From an uncultured Methylophilaceae bacterium (GTDB lineage: Bacteria > Pseudomonadota > Gammaproteobacteria > Burkholderiales > Methylophilaceae): a stretch of DNA of 64,000 nt. Positions 22,914-34,566 of the stretch are shown here, in pieces (positions within the stretch are counted from its first letter, which is position 1; every line of letters begins with the position of its first letter). The position numbers were made by a program, and so were the translations under genes. Location of the stretch: contig CAJIZS010000001.1 in the NCBI GenBank assembly GCA_905182075.1, positions 744,001 through 808,000 on the forward strand, given 5' to 3'. The notes under the pieces are model-generated. The model saw only the letters and a program-made list of their open reading frames with translations, was not told the DNA's origin and ran no database searches.

Positions 22914-23525
22914 TCAGTGAAATTGTCCCTGAACGCTTGCCTTGACAAGAATTCAAATTCATTATAATTTTTTGTAATCCACTCTATTGCATGATCATTA
23001 ATTAAGCTGTTTAGGTCTTCTCATAAAAATACCTATATCTGCTTGCTTAAGCATTCCTATATCATTGTAAGAGTCTCCAGCTGCTATTACATCAAAATTA
23101 AGTCCTTGTAGTGCCCTTACAGCTTCTGCTTTACCATTTTTTTGCCTTAATTTATAACCGGTTATGACGCCGGCATCATTGGTAATTATGTTATGGCAAA
23201 AAAGAGTTGGAAAGTCTAATTGCTTCATTAGGGGTTTAGAGAACTGATAGAAGGTATCAGAAAGTATGATTACTTGAAACTCTGTCTTCAGCCACTTTAA
23301 AAATTCATTAGCCCCTTCCAATGGCTTGAGTGTGTAGATTACATCTTCGATGTCTTTTAATTTTAGGTTATTTTGACTTAGTATATTTATTCTTTCACTC
23401 ATTAATTCATCATAATTAGGAATATCTCTGGTTGTAAGCTTTAGTGAGTCTATACCTGTTTGTTTGGCAAACTCAATCCATATCTCTGGTAGCAATACAC
23501 CTTCAAGATCTAGGCACGCAATCAT
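22914..23525 (-). CDS. thrH: Phosphoserine phosphatase / homoserine phosphotransferase ThrH (one frameshift)
   Basis: HAD-superfamily enzyme that removes phosphate from phosphoserine and can move it to homoserine, supporting serine and threonine synthesis. MIACLDLEGVLLPEIWIEFA carries the nucleophile aspartate pair (DLEG); LSDTFYQFSKPLM is motif II and AAGDSYNDIGML motif III. The match to Pseudomonas ThrH is close along the whole length. A frame change near 23000 separates the last 30 residues, which end FRDNFTE* at 22914. Confidence 0.9.
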
Positions 23526-23610
23526 TTTTTTCCTCTCTATTTATTCTCTTTTATTATTTTTTAAAAATAATATACATTATATTTTTAATATAAAGTACTG
23601 ATTTTAATAA

Positions 23611-24612
23611 TTAATCTTCAAAAATCATTGATTTCATTATGTTCCAAGTATACGTTGGGTTGGGTTTTGTTGAGTACCATTTAATGTGGTCACTTTCACT
23701 CTTTTCTTTTGATAGCTCTATTCCCCATAAGCCTCCAATTTCATTCGGAAATTGAGAGTAGCGTATATCTATTATTTGATTTTTATTAAAGTAAGTTATC
23801 GCAATATAATTATTACTAAACCATTTAAATCTTTTAACATCTTTAGCTTGTTGAGAGTTTTCTTTTAACCATGGAAATGATTTATTAAGGTTTATCTTAT
23901 TAATATTTTCACCCGGAAATATTTTTTGTTGAAAGCCTAGTCTAACTGCATCTATATAAAATTTATCATTCGTTTCATAAATTATTTTCCAAAGGATTAA
24001 ATTTCCAAAGCTTGGTTTGGTACTTATACGAACAATTTTATGACCCCTATCTTTAGCAATTTTTTTACCTATTTTTTCAACTGTACTATTAAGATAGATT
24101 CCTAAACTAAGATAGCTTATTGCCCATATTACTGCTATTGCTGAATATTTTCTTTTTGATGTTTTTGCTGCTGCTACAATTAAACCAAGTATTGGTATTG
24201 TAAATAACGGATCTATTATTGAAATATTATTCCAAGCTACTCTTTCGTTACTAAATGGCCAAAAGAGTAAGGTCCCGTAGCTAGTACATGTGTCTAATAA
24301 ACCATGGGTTGCGTAGCCTAGAGTGCAGTATATCCATGTTTCCTTAAAGGTTAATTGGTTTTTTTTCCCTATTAACCAATAAAAAATTGTCGCACAGAAG
24401 AGGCCACCAAAAGGAATAAATATTAGAGAATGTGTGAATTGTCGGTGATATTCTAAAAATAACAGTGGGTCTTTTTCTGATCTTACAAAAACATCTAGAT
24501 CGGGAGCCATTCCAGAAAGAAAGCCTAACAAACCGATCAACCACAATGTTTTTTTATTACTAAGTGCCTGAGGTAAAGATGCCCCTAGGGCACCTTGAGT
24601 TAATGGATCCAA
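23611..24612 (-). CDS. Membrane-bound metal-dependent hydrolase (YdjM/DUF457 family)
   Basis: Intact 333-residue protein. The N-terminus MDPLTQGALGASLPQAL, then FLSGMAPDLDVF, FHRQFTHS-like EYHRQFTHSL and LGYATHGLLDTCTSYGT are the conserved His/Asp motifs of the YdjM-like family of inner-membrane hydrolases. Several hydrophobic segments occupy residues 20-170; the C-terminal half is soluble. Physiological substrate unknown; E. coli YdjM is LexA-regulated, but no LexA box was recognised here. Confidence 0.85.
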   Translation of the reverse strand: MDPLTQGALGASLPQALSNKKTLWLIGLLGFLSGMAPDLDVFVRSEKDPLLFLEYHRQFTHSLIFIPFGGLFCATIFYWLIGKKNQLTFKETWIYCTLGYATHGLLDTCTSYGTLLFWPFSNERVAWNNISIIDPLFTIPILGLIVAAAKTSKRKYSAIAVIWAISYLSLGIYLNSTVEKIGKKIAKDRGHKIVRISTKPSFGNLILWKIIYETNDKFYIDAVRLGFQQKIFPGENINKINLNKSFPWLKENSQQAKDVKRFKWFSNNYIAITYFNKNQIIDIRYSQFPNEIGGLWGIELSKEKSESDHIKWYSTKPNPTYTWNIMKSMIFED

Positions 24613-24735
24613 TTGTTATCCTCACTAAATATTTTGATATTTTACACTAAATTAATAGCTATCATAAAGCAAGGTAAAGGTATTTTTTCTTTGTCATAGC
24701 TTTTACGGTTTTGAAACATCCAAATGTTTAACCGT

Positions 24736-25602
24736 TTATAAACATGTATCTAAGCGCCCAAGGCTATTAAATTCTGAGAAAATATTTTGTAGCTTCTTTT
24801 TTTGTGCCCAGTTAAACATACCGGCCCACTGTAGTTGCCGAATATACCAGTACTTTCGCGAGTTACCACCTTTGAGTTCTGGCCAGCTTAAAAGTAGATT
24901 ATAGCCATAAAATATGTCATACGGATGAAGGTAAATAATCGGCGTAATGTTATTTCTTAATGATTTATAGATTGCATTTTTTACTACAGAAACTGGAAAT
25001 AATTTAAGGTAAGAGCCGCCACTTTTCACATTAAATTTCGAAGAAAAAATAGTCTGCACTGGTACTGGAAACTCATGCAATTTAATTGGGCACTGGCCCA
25101 TCCATTCTTTGAACTCTACATCACTACTAAAACTCAAAGATGAGTCATAATCAAAAACTTGAGATATAGCGTCTAGTCGTTCAAAGTCATTTTTTTCAAT
25201 TGAAAACCTTGGCGCTCTAAAACCACGAATTTCAGTTTGTGAAATTTCACTAAGTTTTTGTTTGGCTAAATGAAGAGACGTATAAACCTCTTCTGAGGAC
25301 ATTCCACAAATATCATCATGAAAATTTCCGTGACATGCAATTTCATGTCCGTCTTGAGCAATCGCTCGTACTAAGTCAGGATATTTGTCGGCCATAACAC
25401 CAGTGCAAAAGAAAGTAATATTAGACCCTGGCTCGTCATTATCTGATAAGAGTTCAGTAATATTACGATAACTTTCACGCAAACTTTCGGTTCTTAATGC
25501 TGGCGCAGAGGTGGTTCCAATGCTTCTACATAGGTCGAAAGAAAAGTCTTCTAAGTCAACGGTATAGTATAGTGCTGGTTTGTTATGTGTTGATCGCTTC
25601 AT
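24736..25602 (-). CDS. Polysaccharide deacetylase family protein
   Basis: Intact 288-residue NodB-domain protein. YTVDLEDF carries the first aspartate of the metal/catalytic pair, ITFFCTGVMADKYPDLV and GHEIACHGNFHDDI carry the HxxxH motif, and FRAPRFSIEKND is motif 3; SYLKLFP and ITPIIYLHPYDI are late motifs of the group that accompanies exopolysaccharide loci (DUF3473-like). It would remove N-acetyl groups from a surface or extracellular polysaccharide. Its ATG overlaps the stop of the carbamoyltransferase gene as ATGA, so the two are translationally coupled. Confidence 0.88.
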   Translation of the reverse strand: MKRSTHNKPALYYTVDLEDFSFDLCRSIGTTSAPALRTESLRESYRNITELLSDNDEPGSNITFFCTGVMADKYPDLVRAIAQDGHEIACHGNFHDDICGMSSEEVYTSLHLAKQKLSEISQTEIRGFRAPRFSIEKNDFERLDAISQVFDYDSSLSFSSDVEFKEWMGQCPIKLHEFPVPVQTIFSSKFNVKSGGSYLKLFPVSVVKNAIYKSLRNNITPIIYLHPYDIFYGYNLLLSWPELKGGNSRKYWYIRQLQWAGMFNWAQKKKLQNIFSEFNSLGRLDTCL

Positions 25603-27341
25603 AGCATTAACCCTTTCGGTATATCACCTCTTTTTATGATGAATGGTCCAATAACTAAAGCATCGACTCCCGATTTAATGAAAGTTTGTAGCGCGTCTTC
25701 GGGAGAATAAACAATGGGTTCTTGAATATTGAAGGAGGTATTCAGCAATACTGGAACTCCAGTAATTTTACCAAATTCAGTAATTAACTTATGATAGAGG
25801 AAATTACTTTCCTTTGATACAGTGTGTATACGCGCGGTGTTATCAATATGAGTTATAGCGGGCACAAAGTCACTTTTAACTCCAGAGACTATATTCATAA
25901 ATGGACTATCTTGAGAGATACAGAAAAACCGATGTGCATCTTCCACCGTTACGCTTGGAGCAAAAGGTCTAAATAACTCTCGTTTCTTAATTTTCTTGTT
26001 TATTTCATCTCTTATTTTGTCATCTCTTGGATCAGCTAGGTACGACCTATTGCCGAGTGCTCGCGGACCAAATTCAGCGCCTCCTTGAAACCATGCAATA
26101 ATTTTTTTGTCTGCCAAAAGGGAGGCAGCAATAGAGACTAGCTCATCACCTTCTAATGCCTTAATTGTTTTTAAGCCCTTTAACGAAGAACCGATTCAGG
26201 TATTTTCTGGGCAGGTTCGTCCTAAGTATGGCGACCTAACAGATTCATATTTTATTTTATCTAAAACTGCCAAGCATGCCCCTATAGCGCATCCAGCATC
26301 ATGTGGAGCTGGCGGTATTATTATTTGGTTGAACATCTTATTGGAAAGCAATTTACCGTTAGCTGTAACGTTTAGCGCACAACCTCCACTAATGACTAAA
26401 TTCTTAATTGGTGGATGAATTGAAGTTGCCGGTGAAAGAATGTGGGCAAGAGCATCTTCAAAAGCAGCCTGAACACTAGCTGCCAGATCAATATGATGCT
26501 GATTAGGCTCTTCTTCATTTTTCTTCGGGGCACCAAATAATAATTTCATTTCACTACTAAACCTGTCGCGAAGAGCTGCGTGATAGTCACAAATATTAGT
26601 ATTTAACTCGTACTTTCCAAATGGCTTTAGCAATAGTATTTTTTCTAATATTAAATTTTTGTTAATAATTCTTACCATATGGAGCAAGTCCCATCATTTT
26701 ATACTCACCTTCCAACATCTTAAAACCAAGAAAGCCAGTAAAGGTAGAATAGAAGTGCCCAAGTGAGTTTGGCCACTTATGACGACTTAAAACACTTCGC
26801 TTTCCATCTTTAACTACGCTAAGAATTGTTGAATACTCTTCACCACCACCATCGTAAGAAAGTGATACGAATGTGTCCCAGTCACGCATAGACTCTGCGT
26901 ATAGTTGATGTGATAAATGGTGATCAATAAAAGAAATTTTTCCGGTAAATCTTCCTAAATTTTTATTAATTAGCTTTCTTATTTTAAATAAATCATTCCA
27001 ACTTCCATTATTTTTTTAATTAATGAATTTTTAAAAAATAAATCTGTGATCCGTCCCAATAAAATTAAGGCATTACCAGGATTGATAATCATTTTTTTAA
27101 ATGTTTCGAAGGTTCTTGTTGTCAACTTCCATCTATCCCAGTAGACGCAAATCTGATCAACATCAGAAATCTCAATATTGGCGATTGATAAAACCTCTTT
27201 AATAGAAGAAAATGGGAAAGATCCATCATTTTTTATTCTTGTCAACCTCTCTTCTTCAACAGCAGCAATTAAGACGTCGTTTGCGAAGAGAGCCGCTGAG
27301 CTATTGCCCATAGTGCACAATCCCAATGTATATTTGGTCAT
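25599..27341 (-). CDS. Carbamoyltransferase, NodU/CmcH family (frameshifted)
   Basis: Transfers carbamoyl from carbamoyl phosphate to a hydroxyl of a sugar or small metabolite. The second ATG (27341, MTKYTLGLC) is preferred over one 12 bases upstream because GGAGG lies about 6 bases before it. The N-terminal Kae1-like domain shows AAVEEERLTRIKNDGSFP, IDHHLSHQLYAES with metal-binding histidines, and LSYDGGGE; the middle has ISGGCALNVTANGKL; the C-terminal YrdC-like domain has GGAEFGPRALGNRS and PVLLNTSFNIQEPIV. Frames change near 26960, 26670 and 26150. About 580 residues recombined. Coupled to the deacetylase and next to an acyltransferase, which suggests decoration of a surface glycan. Confidence 0.9.
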
Positions 27342-27365
27342 TTCATCCTCCATCCTTCAGCAAGT

Positions 27366-29351
27366 TTAGATATTAGCTGGTAAAAAGCCAATATTATTCA
27401 TCCATATTTTTAAGAATTTTTTATCCTGAAGCAGTTTTTTCATCATAACTCTTTCACCGCTTGAGGTAAGATGCAGTAAATCATTTGTAAGGGGGCTTCT
27501 ATTAGAGTCTACTATCAAGCATTTTTCTTCAGTACAGAAAAAATCAAAAACATCAAAATAATTTCTCTCCCCCATTAATACTTTAGCCTGTTGAATCAAA
27601 TCATAAGATGTAATTGACTCAGTTTTTTTAGGAAAAATATTATCCTGATTACTTAACTTTTCTGCAAAGCCATTATAATCTGGGCGAATATCTTTCACTC
27701 CATAACTATATGTAAGAGTTTTAGCGGCTTTTAAGCCAACAAGCCCTTTGAAGGGTAAATCTCTCCCAAAAATCGTGGCACCAACAAATAAAACACCCCC
27801 AGGGTTTAAAGCGTTAGCGTAATCATAGGTGCGAGCCATTTCATATGTAGGCAAAATATCCCAGAAACTTCTTACAATTACCAAGTCAGCATCGCCAATC
27901 AAATTATCCCATTCCTTGTTACCAATTCTACCTTTGCTATCAAAACAATGTTTATCTGACAGAAAAATTGAGTCAAACAATAACGGGGTATTAGCTAGGA
28001 CGTTTTTACAGCGCCTTGGTATAGCCAAAAACACTATATCAAGTTGTCTTAAATTTTCCCCAAATGAAGTGGATACTGCTTCTAAAAAGTCTTTGGCATA
28101 ACTATCTCCAATTATTAAAAGCTTTTTTCTTTTATCATTTGAAAATGAATTCTTCTGGTTAGATTCATTGAATATTTCTGTTACATTATTAAAGAGAGCA
28201 TTTTTAAAAATAATATCTCGATCGTTCAATCTTTTAGCAAAGCCATTATTGAGATGACCAGCTAAACCCACAGCAATAAAGGTTACAATTCCAATCAAAG
28301 AAATTAAAAATCTGTATTTTCTTTTTAAAAAAAACCTTCGCCTAAATGGCTTCTCAATATATTTCCACGAAGCTACAGCTAGAATCAATGACAAGCCAGA
28401 AAGAATTATCATAAGCAAATCAGAAGGTTCATTTGGGAGTCTAATACGTGCAAATGCAAACAATGGTTGATGCCATAAGTAAGCTGAGTAACTAATTAAA
28501 CCAACGCCAACAAATGACTTTGTACTAAGTATTCGTGCTACTAAGGATTCCTTTTCTGCAAATAAAACCAGTAGCACAACACCAGCAACTGGAACTAATG
28601 TATATATGCTAGGGAATGGGGTTGTTTCATCATAGGCGAAGATTGCAAATATGATTGCAATTAATCCAATAAGTGACAGTGTATCGTTCTTCCGTACACC
28701 TCTTTTATGCACAATGAATGCTGCAATTGAACCAGAAAATAATTCCCATGCACGTGTGGGTGCAAGGTAAAAGTTTGCAACGTTTATATTAATAGCTTTG
28801 TTACGCCAACCCCATTCACTTAACAGCAAACTGATTGAAGCCATCACTACAATCATCCAAAACACTCTGTTTTTACCATAACGCCAAGCTAGGAAAAAAA
28901 AGATAGGGAATAGCACATAGTATTGTTCTTCAACAGCTAAGCTCCATGTATGTAATAAAGGTTTTTCTTCTTCAGTGCCATCGAAGTAGCGATTATCCTC
29001 TCGCCAAAATAATATATTTGATGCAAATAAGCTTACGGCTATAAGGCTCTTTGAAAAGCTTTCCATTTGACTTGGCAGCATCCACATCCAGGAAAACGGG
29101 AGGCATACCAACATTACAAAGAAAAGTGCAGGTAAAATCCTACGTGCGCGTCTTTCGTAAAAGTTGAGGAGGCTAAAACGATTATTTTCCATGTCCTCAA
29201 TTAGTATTGTTGTAATCAGATATCCGCTGATTACGAAGAATACATCTACACCAACAAATCCTCCTCTAAATAGCTCAAAGCCAGCATGGAATAAAATAAC
29301 GGGCACAACAGCAAGGGCTCGCAGGCCATCAATTTCGGCTCGATATTTCAA
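27366..29351 (-). CDS. Acyltransferase 3 / SGNH fusion, OafA-type O-acetyltransferase
   Basis: Intact 661-residue protein. N-terminal acyltransferase-3 domain with YRAEIDGLRALAVVPVILFH, GFVGVDVFFVISGYLITTIL and RRARRILPALFF, about ten membrane helices to residue 350, then a periplasmic SGNH-like domain with LIIGDSYAKDF (block I serine) and HLTSSGERVM near the end (block V Asp/His region). Such proteins O-acetylate cell-surface polysaccharides. It lies upstream of the carbamoyltransferase on the same strand with 24 bases between. Confidence 0.92.
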   Translation of the reverse strand: MKYRAEIDGLRALAVVPVILFHAGFELFRGGFVGVDVFFVISGYLITTILIEDMENNRFSLLNFYERRARRILPALFFVMLVCLPFSWMWMLPSQMESFSKSLIAVSLFASNILFWREDNRYFDGTEEEKPLLHTWSLAVEEQYYVLFPIFFFLAWRYGKNRVFWMIVVMASISLLLSEWGWRNKAININVANFYLAPTRAWELFSGSIAAFIVHKRGVRKNDTLSLIGLIAIIFAIFAYDETTPFPSIYTLVPVAGVVLLVLFAEKESLVARILSTKSFVGVGLISYSAYLWHQPLFAFARIRLPNEPSDLLMIILSGLSLILAVASWKYIEKPFRRRFFLKRKYRFLISLIGIVTFIAVGLAGHLNNGFAKRLNDRDIIFKNALFNNVTEIFNESNQKNSFSNDKRKKLLIIGDSYAKDFLEAVSTSFGENLRQLDIVFLAIPRRCKNVLANTPLLFDSIFLSDKHCFDSKGRIGNKEWDNLIGDADLVIVRSFWDILPTYEMARTYDYANALNPGGVLFVGATIFGRDLPFKGLVGLKAAKTLTYSYGVKDIRPDYNGFAEKLSNQDNIFPKKTESITSYDLIQQAKVLMGERNYFDVFDFFCTEEKCLIVDSNRSPLTNDLLHLTSSGERVMMKKLLQDKKFLKIWMNNIGFLPANI

Positions 29352-29389
29352 ATTAGCTGCCCTTTAAAAGTTTAGTTAGTAGCTGCAAA

Positions 29390-30910
29390 TTATTCCCACT
29401 CAATAGTTGCTGGAGGTTTGCTTGAAATATCGTAAGTTACTCTATTTATTCCTTTAACTTCATTTATTATTCGATTTGAAACTCTCCCCAATAAGTCATA
29501 AGGGAGTTCTGCCCAGTTTGCCGTCATAAAGTCAGTTGTAGTTACTGCTCTCAGAGAAACTACATATTCATATGTTCTACCATCACCCATTACACCAACT
29601 GATTTAACTGGAAGAAATACAGTAAAAGCTTGTGAAGTTTTATCATACCAGCCACTTCTTTTTGAGTTCTTCAATAAATATAGCATCTGCATTTTGCAAT
29701 ATTAGCAAATTCTTCTTTAACTTCCCTAAAATTCTTACTCCTAGACCTGGCCCTGGAAAAGGGTGTCTAGTAAACCATTCTTTTTTAACCCTAAAGCAAT
29801 ACCTAACTCTCTAACCTCATCTTTAAATAATTCTCTTAATGGCTAATAGTCTAAGTTCATAGTGTCTGGAAGTCCTCCAACATTATGATGACTTTTAATG
29901 GTGGCGCTTGGTCAGTTTTACCACCAGCTGATTCAATGACATCTGGATAAATAGTGCCTTGAGCCAACCATTTTGCATTCGGTATTTTTTTTGCTTCTTC
30001 TTGGAAAACCTCAATAAAATCTTTACCTATAATTTTCCGTTTTTTTTCAGGGTCATGAATTCCCTCTAGATCAGTCATAAATTTCCTTCTTGCATTGATA
30101 TGAATAACCTTTACACCTAAGTTTTCTATTATAGGTTTTCATAACTATTTCTGCTTCATTCAGCCTAAGCAAACCATGATCAACAAAAATACAAGTTAAT
30201 TGTCCCTATTGCTCTATGAATAAGCATTGCAGCTACGGATGAATCACACCACCAGATAACCCTAAAATAAGCATCATCTTTCCCTACAGTTTCTTTATAT
30301 TTTTTACTGCAGTTTCAACATAATTAGGCATATTCCAGCTGCTTCGCTTTAGCACAATTTCAATTACAAATCTTTTGATAATGCTTGCCCTCTTTAGTAT
30401 GAGTAACTTCAGGGTGAAATTGAAAGCATATATAGTTTTGAATCTGCCATAAGCTGCATTTACAACTGAATCTGTGCTTGCAATAAGTTTTGAATCATTT
30501 GGGAGAGAAGTAATTGTATCTCCATGACTCATCCAAACTTGATTATCAATATTACCATATTCTTAAATAATTTACAGTTACTATCTATCAATGAAAGTTT
30601 GTGCTCTGCCATACTCTCGTGAATTAGAATTCACTTCAACTATTTCCACTTTAAACTCCTAATTGCAATTGACATTGTGCTCCATAACAAATACCTAGTA
30701 CAGGTATTTTTCCTAAAATACTTTCAAGATTAATGAAGGTGAGTCTTTTCTATACAGAATTTGGACCGCCTGAAAGAATAATTCCATTCGCTTTCAAAAT
30801 CATTAATTTTTTTGAAGTCAATATCCAAAGGAAAAATTTCACAATAAACACTTAAGCTCCCTTATTCGTCTTGCAATTAAGTTGAGTATATTGTGAGCCA
30901 AAATCAAGTA

Positions 30911-30926
<16 letters not shown>
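29390..30926 (-). CDS. guaA: GMP synthase, glutamine-hydrolysing (heavily frameshifted)
   Basis: Makes GMP from XMP and glutamine. [16 protein letters not shown] at 30926 opens the glutamine-amidotransferase domain; the C-terminal synthetase domain is clear in [35 protein letters not shown] and the final [16 protein letters not shown] at 29390. Between 29700 and 30880 at least eight frame changes are needed. Recombined length is about 510 residues. Downstream of and slightly overlapping guaB, as in many proteobacteria. The breakage of an essential gene points to sequence error. Confidence 0.88.
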
Positions 30927-32417
<1,491 letters not shown>

Positions 32418-32485
32418 ATTATTTTCCTTATCGCGCAAAAGGAAATTATACAGAAAAGTCAGTCTGAAATCGAGTTAAAAAAAAA

Positions 32486-32788
32486 TTAATTACCTTTTTT
32501 CATATCTTTACCCTCAGCAGCTCTCTTCCGCCTTATTTCTTTTGGGTCAGCAATCAGAGGACGGTAGATTTCAATCCGATCACGATCTCTAAGGACCTTA
32601 TCAAGTGTTGTAAGTTTTCCAAAAATTAATAACCGATTAGAATCTAAATCAATTTCTTCAAATTTTTTAAGGATTCCCGAAAGTTCAATTGCTTCTTTAA
32701 CAGAAATACCTTTAGGAACCAGAACGGGAATAATAATTTGTTTTTTTGGTAAAGCAAAAGAAACTTCAATCATTATTTTATCAGGCAT
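32486..32788 (-). CDS. rnfH: RnfH family ubiquitin-fold protein
   Basis: Small beta-grasp protein of about 100 residues. The ATG at 32788 (MPDKIMIEVSFALP) overlaps the ratA stop and is preferred to an in-frame ATG further upstream. EAIELSGILKKF, LLIFGKLTTLDKVLRDRDRIEIYRPL is the family core, with a basic tail after KEIRRKRA. Function unknown; consistently paired with ratA and smpB. Confidence 0.88.
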   Translation of the reverse strand: MPDKIMIEVSFALPKKQIIIPVLVPKGISVKEAIELSGILKKFEEIDLDSNRLLIFGKLTTLDKVLRDRDRIEIYRPLIADPKEIRRKRAAEGKDMKKGN

Positions 32789-33214
32789 CTGAATCCTTAT
32801 TTGCTTTAGCAACAAAATTATCTATAAATGTATTTGCAATCATATTAAAAACTGGTGATATGAGTTTATCTAAAATATAGTTACTAAATTCATATTGCAG
32901 TTCAAATTCTATTTTACAAGTATCTTTTTCAATTTCAATAAAATTCCATTCACCTTTTAATGTTTTAAATGGACCATCGATAAGATTAATATCCATCTTT
33001 GTAGGAAATATTTTAACATTTTCAGTTGTAAAAGATTGTTTAACATTGTGATAATTAATTAAAATTGTGGCTTTGGTTATTTTTTCAGTGCGTTCGATAA
33101 CTTTAGTCTTGCCACACCAGGGAAAAAATTGGGATAATCCTCAACTTGATCAACAAGGTTAAACATTTTCTCTCTACTGTGAAAAACTAAGGCATGTTTT
33201 TTGATAGTAATCAT
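32781..33214 (-). CDS. ratA: RatA / coenzyme Q-binding START-domain protein (one frameshift)
   Basis: START/polyketide cyclase-like protein of about 145 residues. ATG 33214 reads ITIKKHALVFHSREKMFNLV, DYPNFFPW, then a frame change near 33110 (and possibly a second near 33000) into FKTLKGEWNFIEIE and IANTFIDNFVAKA. Family members are called RatA (blocks 70S assembly in E. coli) or UbiX-partner CoQ-binding proteins; which applies here is unknown. Divergent from smpB with 56 bases between starts, the usual arrangement. Confidence 0.85.
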
Positions 33215-33270
33215 GGAATGATAAGATTATAGGTAGCGTACAATTATACTTTTAAATGACAAATAATTAA

Positions 33271-33723
33271 ATGAGCATTATCCAAAATAAAAAAGCCTTT
33301 CATGATTACTTTATTGAAGATAAGTATGAAGCAGGTATTGTTCTTGAAGGATGGGAAGTTAAAGCCATCAGGGATGGGCGTGCCAATATCAAAGAAGCCT
33401 ATGTCATTATTCAAAAAGGAGAGATTTTTCTTTTAGGTTGCCATATTACCCCTATGGGAATGCTTCTACCCATATTAATCCAGATAATATTCGAACTAGA
33501 AAACTACTTTTAAATAATGATGAGATTAGTAAAGTTAATTGGTAAAGTGGAAAGATCTGGCTTTACTTTAGTTCCTCTAGATATGCATTATAAGGGAGGC
33601 TATGTTAAAGTGCCAGATTGGCTTGCCAAAGGTAAGAAACAATATGATAAGAGAGCTACAGAAAAAGAAAAAGACTGGAATAGAGAGAAAAATCGTATCA
33701 GCGCAACAAACAAAGGAAAGTAG
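33271..33723 (+). CDS. smpB: SsrA-binding protein SmpB (one frameshift)
   Basis: SmpB brings tmRNA to stalled ribosomes. [40 protein letters not shown] form the OB core; a frame change near 33455-33500 precedes [18 protein letters not shown] and [19 protein letters not shown], with the charged tail DWNREKNR that occupies the empty mRNA channel. The gene ends 19 bases before ssrA, its RNA partner. Confidence 0.93.
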
Positions 33724-33729
33724 TATAAT
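33724..33729 (+). promoter_or_regulatory. -10 box of the ssrA promoter
   Basis: A perfect TATAAT starts one base after the smpB stop codon and 19 bases before the mature 5' end of tmRNA. No strong -35 hexamer is visible 17 bases upstream. Positions fit a dedicated ssrA promoter inside the end of smpB. Confidence 0.5.
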
Positions 33730-33742
33730 AGATACTTGTTTT

Positions 33743-34097
33743 GGGGCTGACCAGGTTTCGACGTGGGTTACAAAGCAGAATAGTGCATACCGAGGCTTCT
33801 AGGTACCTCGTAAATAAACTAGAAAAAAAAGTAATCGCAAATGACGATAACTACGCTTTAGCTGCTTAATTCCAGCTAAACGCTGTCCCGATATGTCACT
33901 CGCTCGGGTTACAGCGTCATAAAGAGAGACTCGGAGATTATTGGGTTACTTAATAATTTCTTAAACTAAGGTAACTCGCTTTTATATTCGCTTGCTTGTT
34001 GGTGGAGTAGAAGTTAAACATAAACAACATAGCTATGTATGTAGACCTATCTGTAGAGGATTTGCGGACGGGGGTTCGATTCCCCCCAGCTCCACCA
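33743..34097 (+). ncRNA. ssrA: tmRNA (transfer-messenger RNA)
   Basis: The 5' end GGGGCTGACC pairs with the 3' end GGTTCGATTCC...CAGCTCCACCA to form the tRNA-like domain; the CCA is encoded. GGTTTCGACGTGGG after the 5' end is standard for tmRNA. The resume codon and tag reading frame at 33837-33869 encode ANDDNYALAA followed by TAA, one residue from the common ANDENYALAA tag. About 355 nt. The 3' end is the apparent integration point for the repeats and islands that follow to about 42.8 kb. Confidence 0.96.
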
Positions 34098-34100
34098 ATT
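34084..34100 (+). repeat. ssrA 3'-end repeat copy A (native att-like site)
   Basis: ccccagctccaccaatt, the last bases of tmRNA and three following bases. The same 17 bases recur at 36608-36624 and 41630-41646, and with two mismatches at 42820-42836, always in the same orientation. Confidence 0.8.
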
Positions 34101-34103
34101 ATT

Positions 34104-34130
34104 AAACCCTTGATTATTAAGGGTTTTTTA
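34104..34130 (+). terminator. Intrinsic terminator of ssrA
   Basis: AAACCCT, loop, AGGGTTT followed by a T-run, starting 7 bases after the CCA end. A near copy of this terminator follows the third ssrA-end repeat at 41656-41682. Confidence 0.8.
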
Positions 34131-34187
34131 ACATATTCCACCATTAATTACCCACCTTGTATGCCACTATGTATGTAAATTAAACCC

Positions 34188-34225
34188 ATTTGCCCACTTA
34201 ATAGTCTGGGGGTAACCTGATTTTA
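34188..34225 (+). repeat. 38-bp inverted repeat, left copy
   Basis: About 36 of 38 bases match the reverse complement of 36435-36472. The shared core includes cccacttaat and gtctgggggtaa. The two copies bracket the iscU-erpA-LOG segment. Confidence 0.8.
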
Positions 34226-34277
34226 TAGAAAGCTATTGAATAATATAAATTATAGGAGTAGTTTGGTTATATGGGAG

Positions 34278-34469
34278 CTCGTTCCGGTGTTGCCTAGACG
34301 TCTCTCCATGAAAAGTCAAAAGTAATGGTTGTGGTTAATCAGGCACTGTGTGATTATTCTTACAGACGATATCATTCCTCCTTGTAAGAAATAAACCTAA
34401 TGTACCTTAGATCACTGCCGATATAAATCGTCCGAATGGACATGCTGCTCTAGGCAACACCAGAACGAA
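34278..34469 (+). ncRNA. Candidate structured RNA with long closing stem
   Basis: Arms at 34278-34298 and 34449-34469 are reverse complements at 19 of 21 positions (core ggtgttgcctaga), closing a 192-nt unit with no reading frame. Length and architecture (long closing stem, large internal region, TATA-like sequence just upstream at about 34246-34262) recall 6S RNA, but the central bubble was not recognised, so this is only a candidate. An imperfect palindromic mobile unit is the alternative. Confidence 0.35.
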
Positions 34470-34566
34470 TTTTAATAAAACCTTCTGAGTAAGAGGGAAT
34501 GAGGATGGTGTAGATCTAGAAAAAGTAGAATGGGCAGAACATTAAAATTTTTAGGAGAAATTTATT

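Noticed and set aside
29632-29814. Plus-strand frame over the guaA region
   Set aside because: Antisense shadow of guaA; low complexity and no motif.
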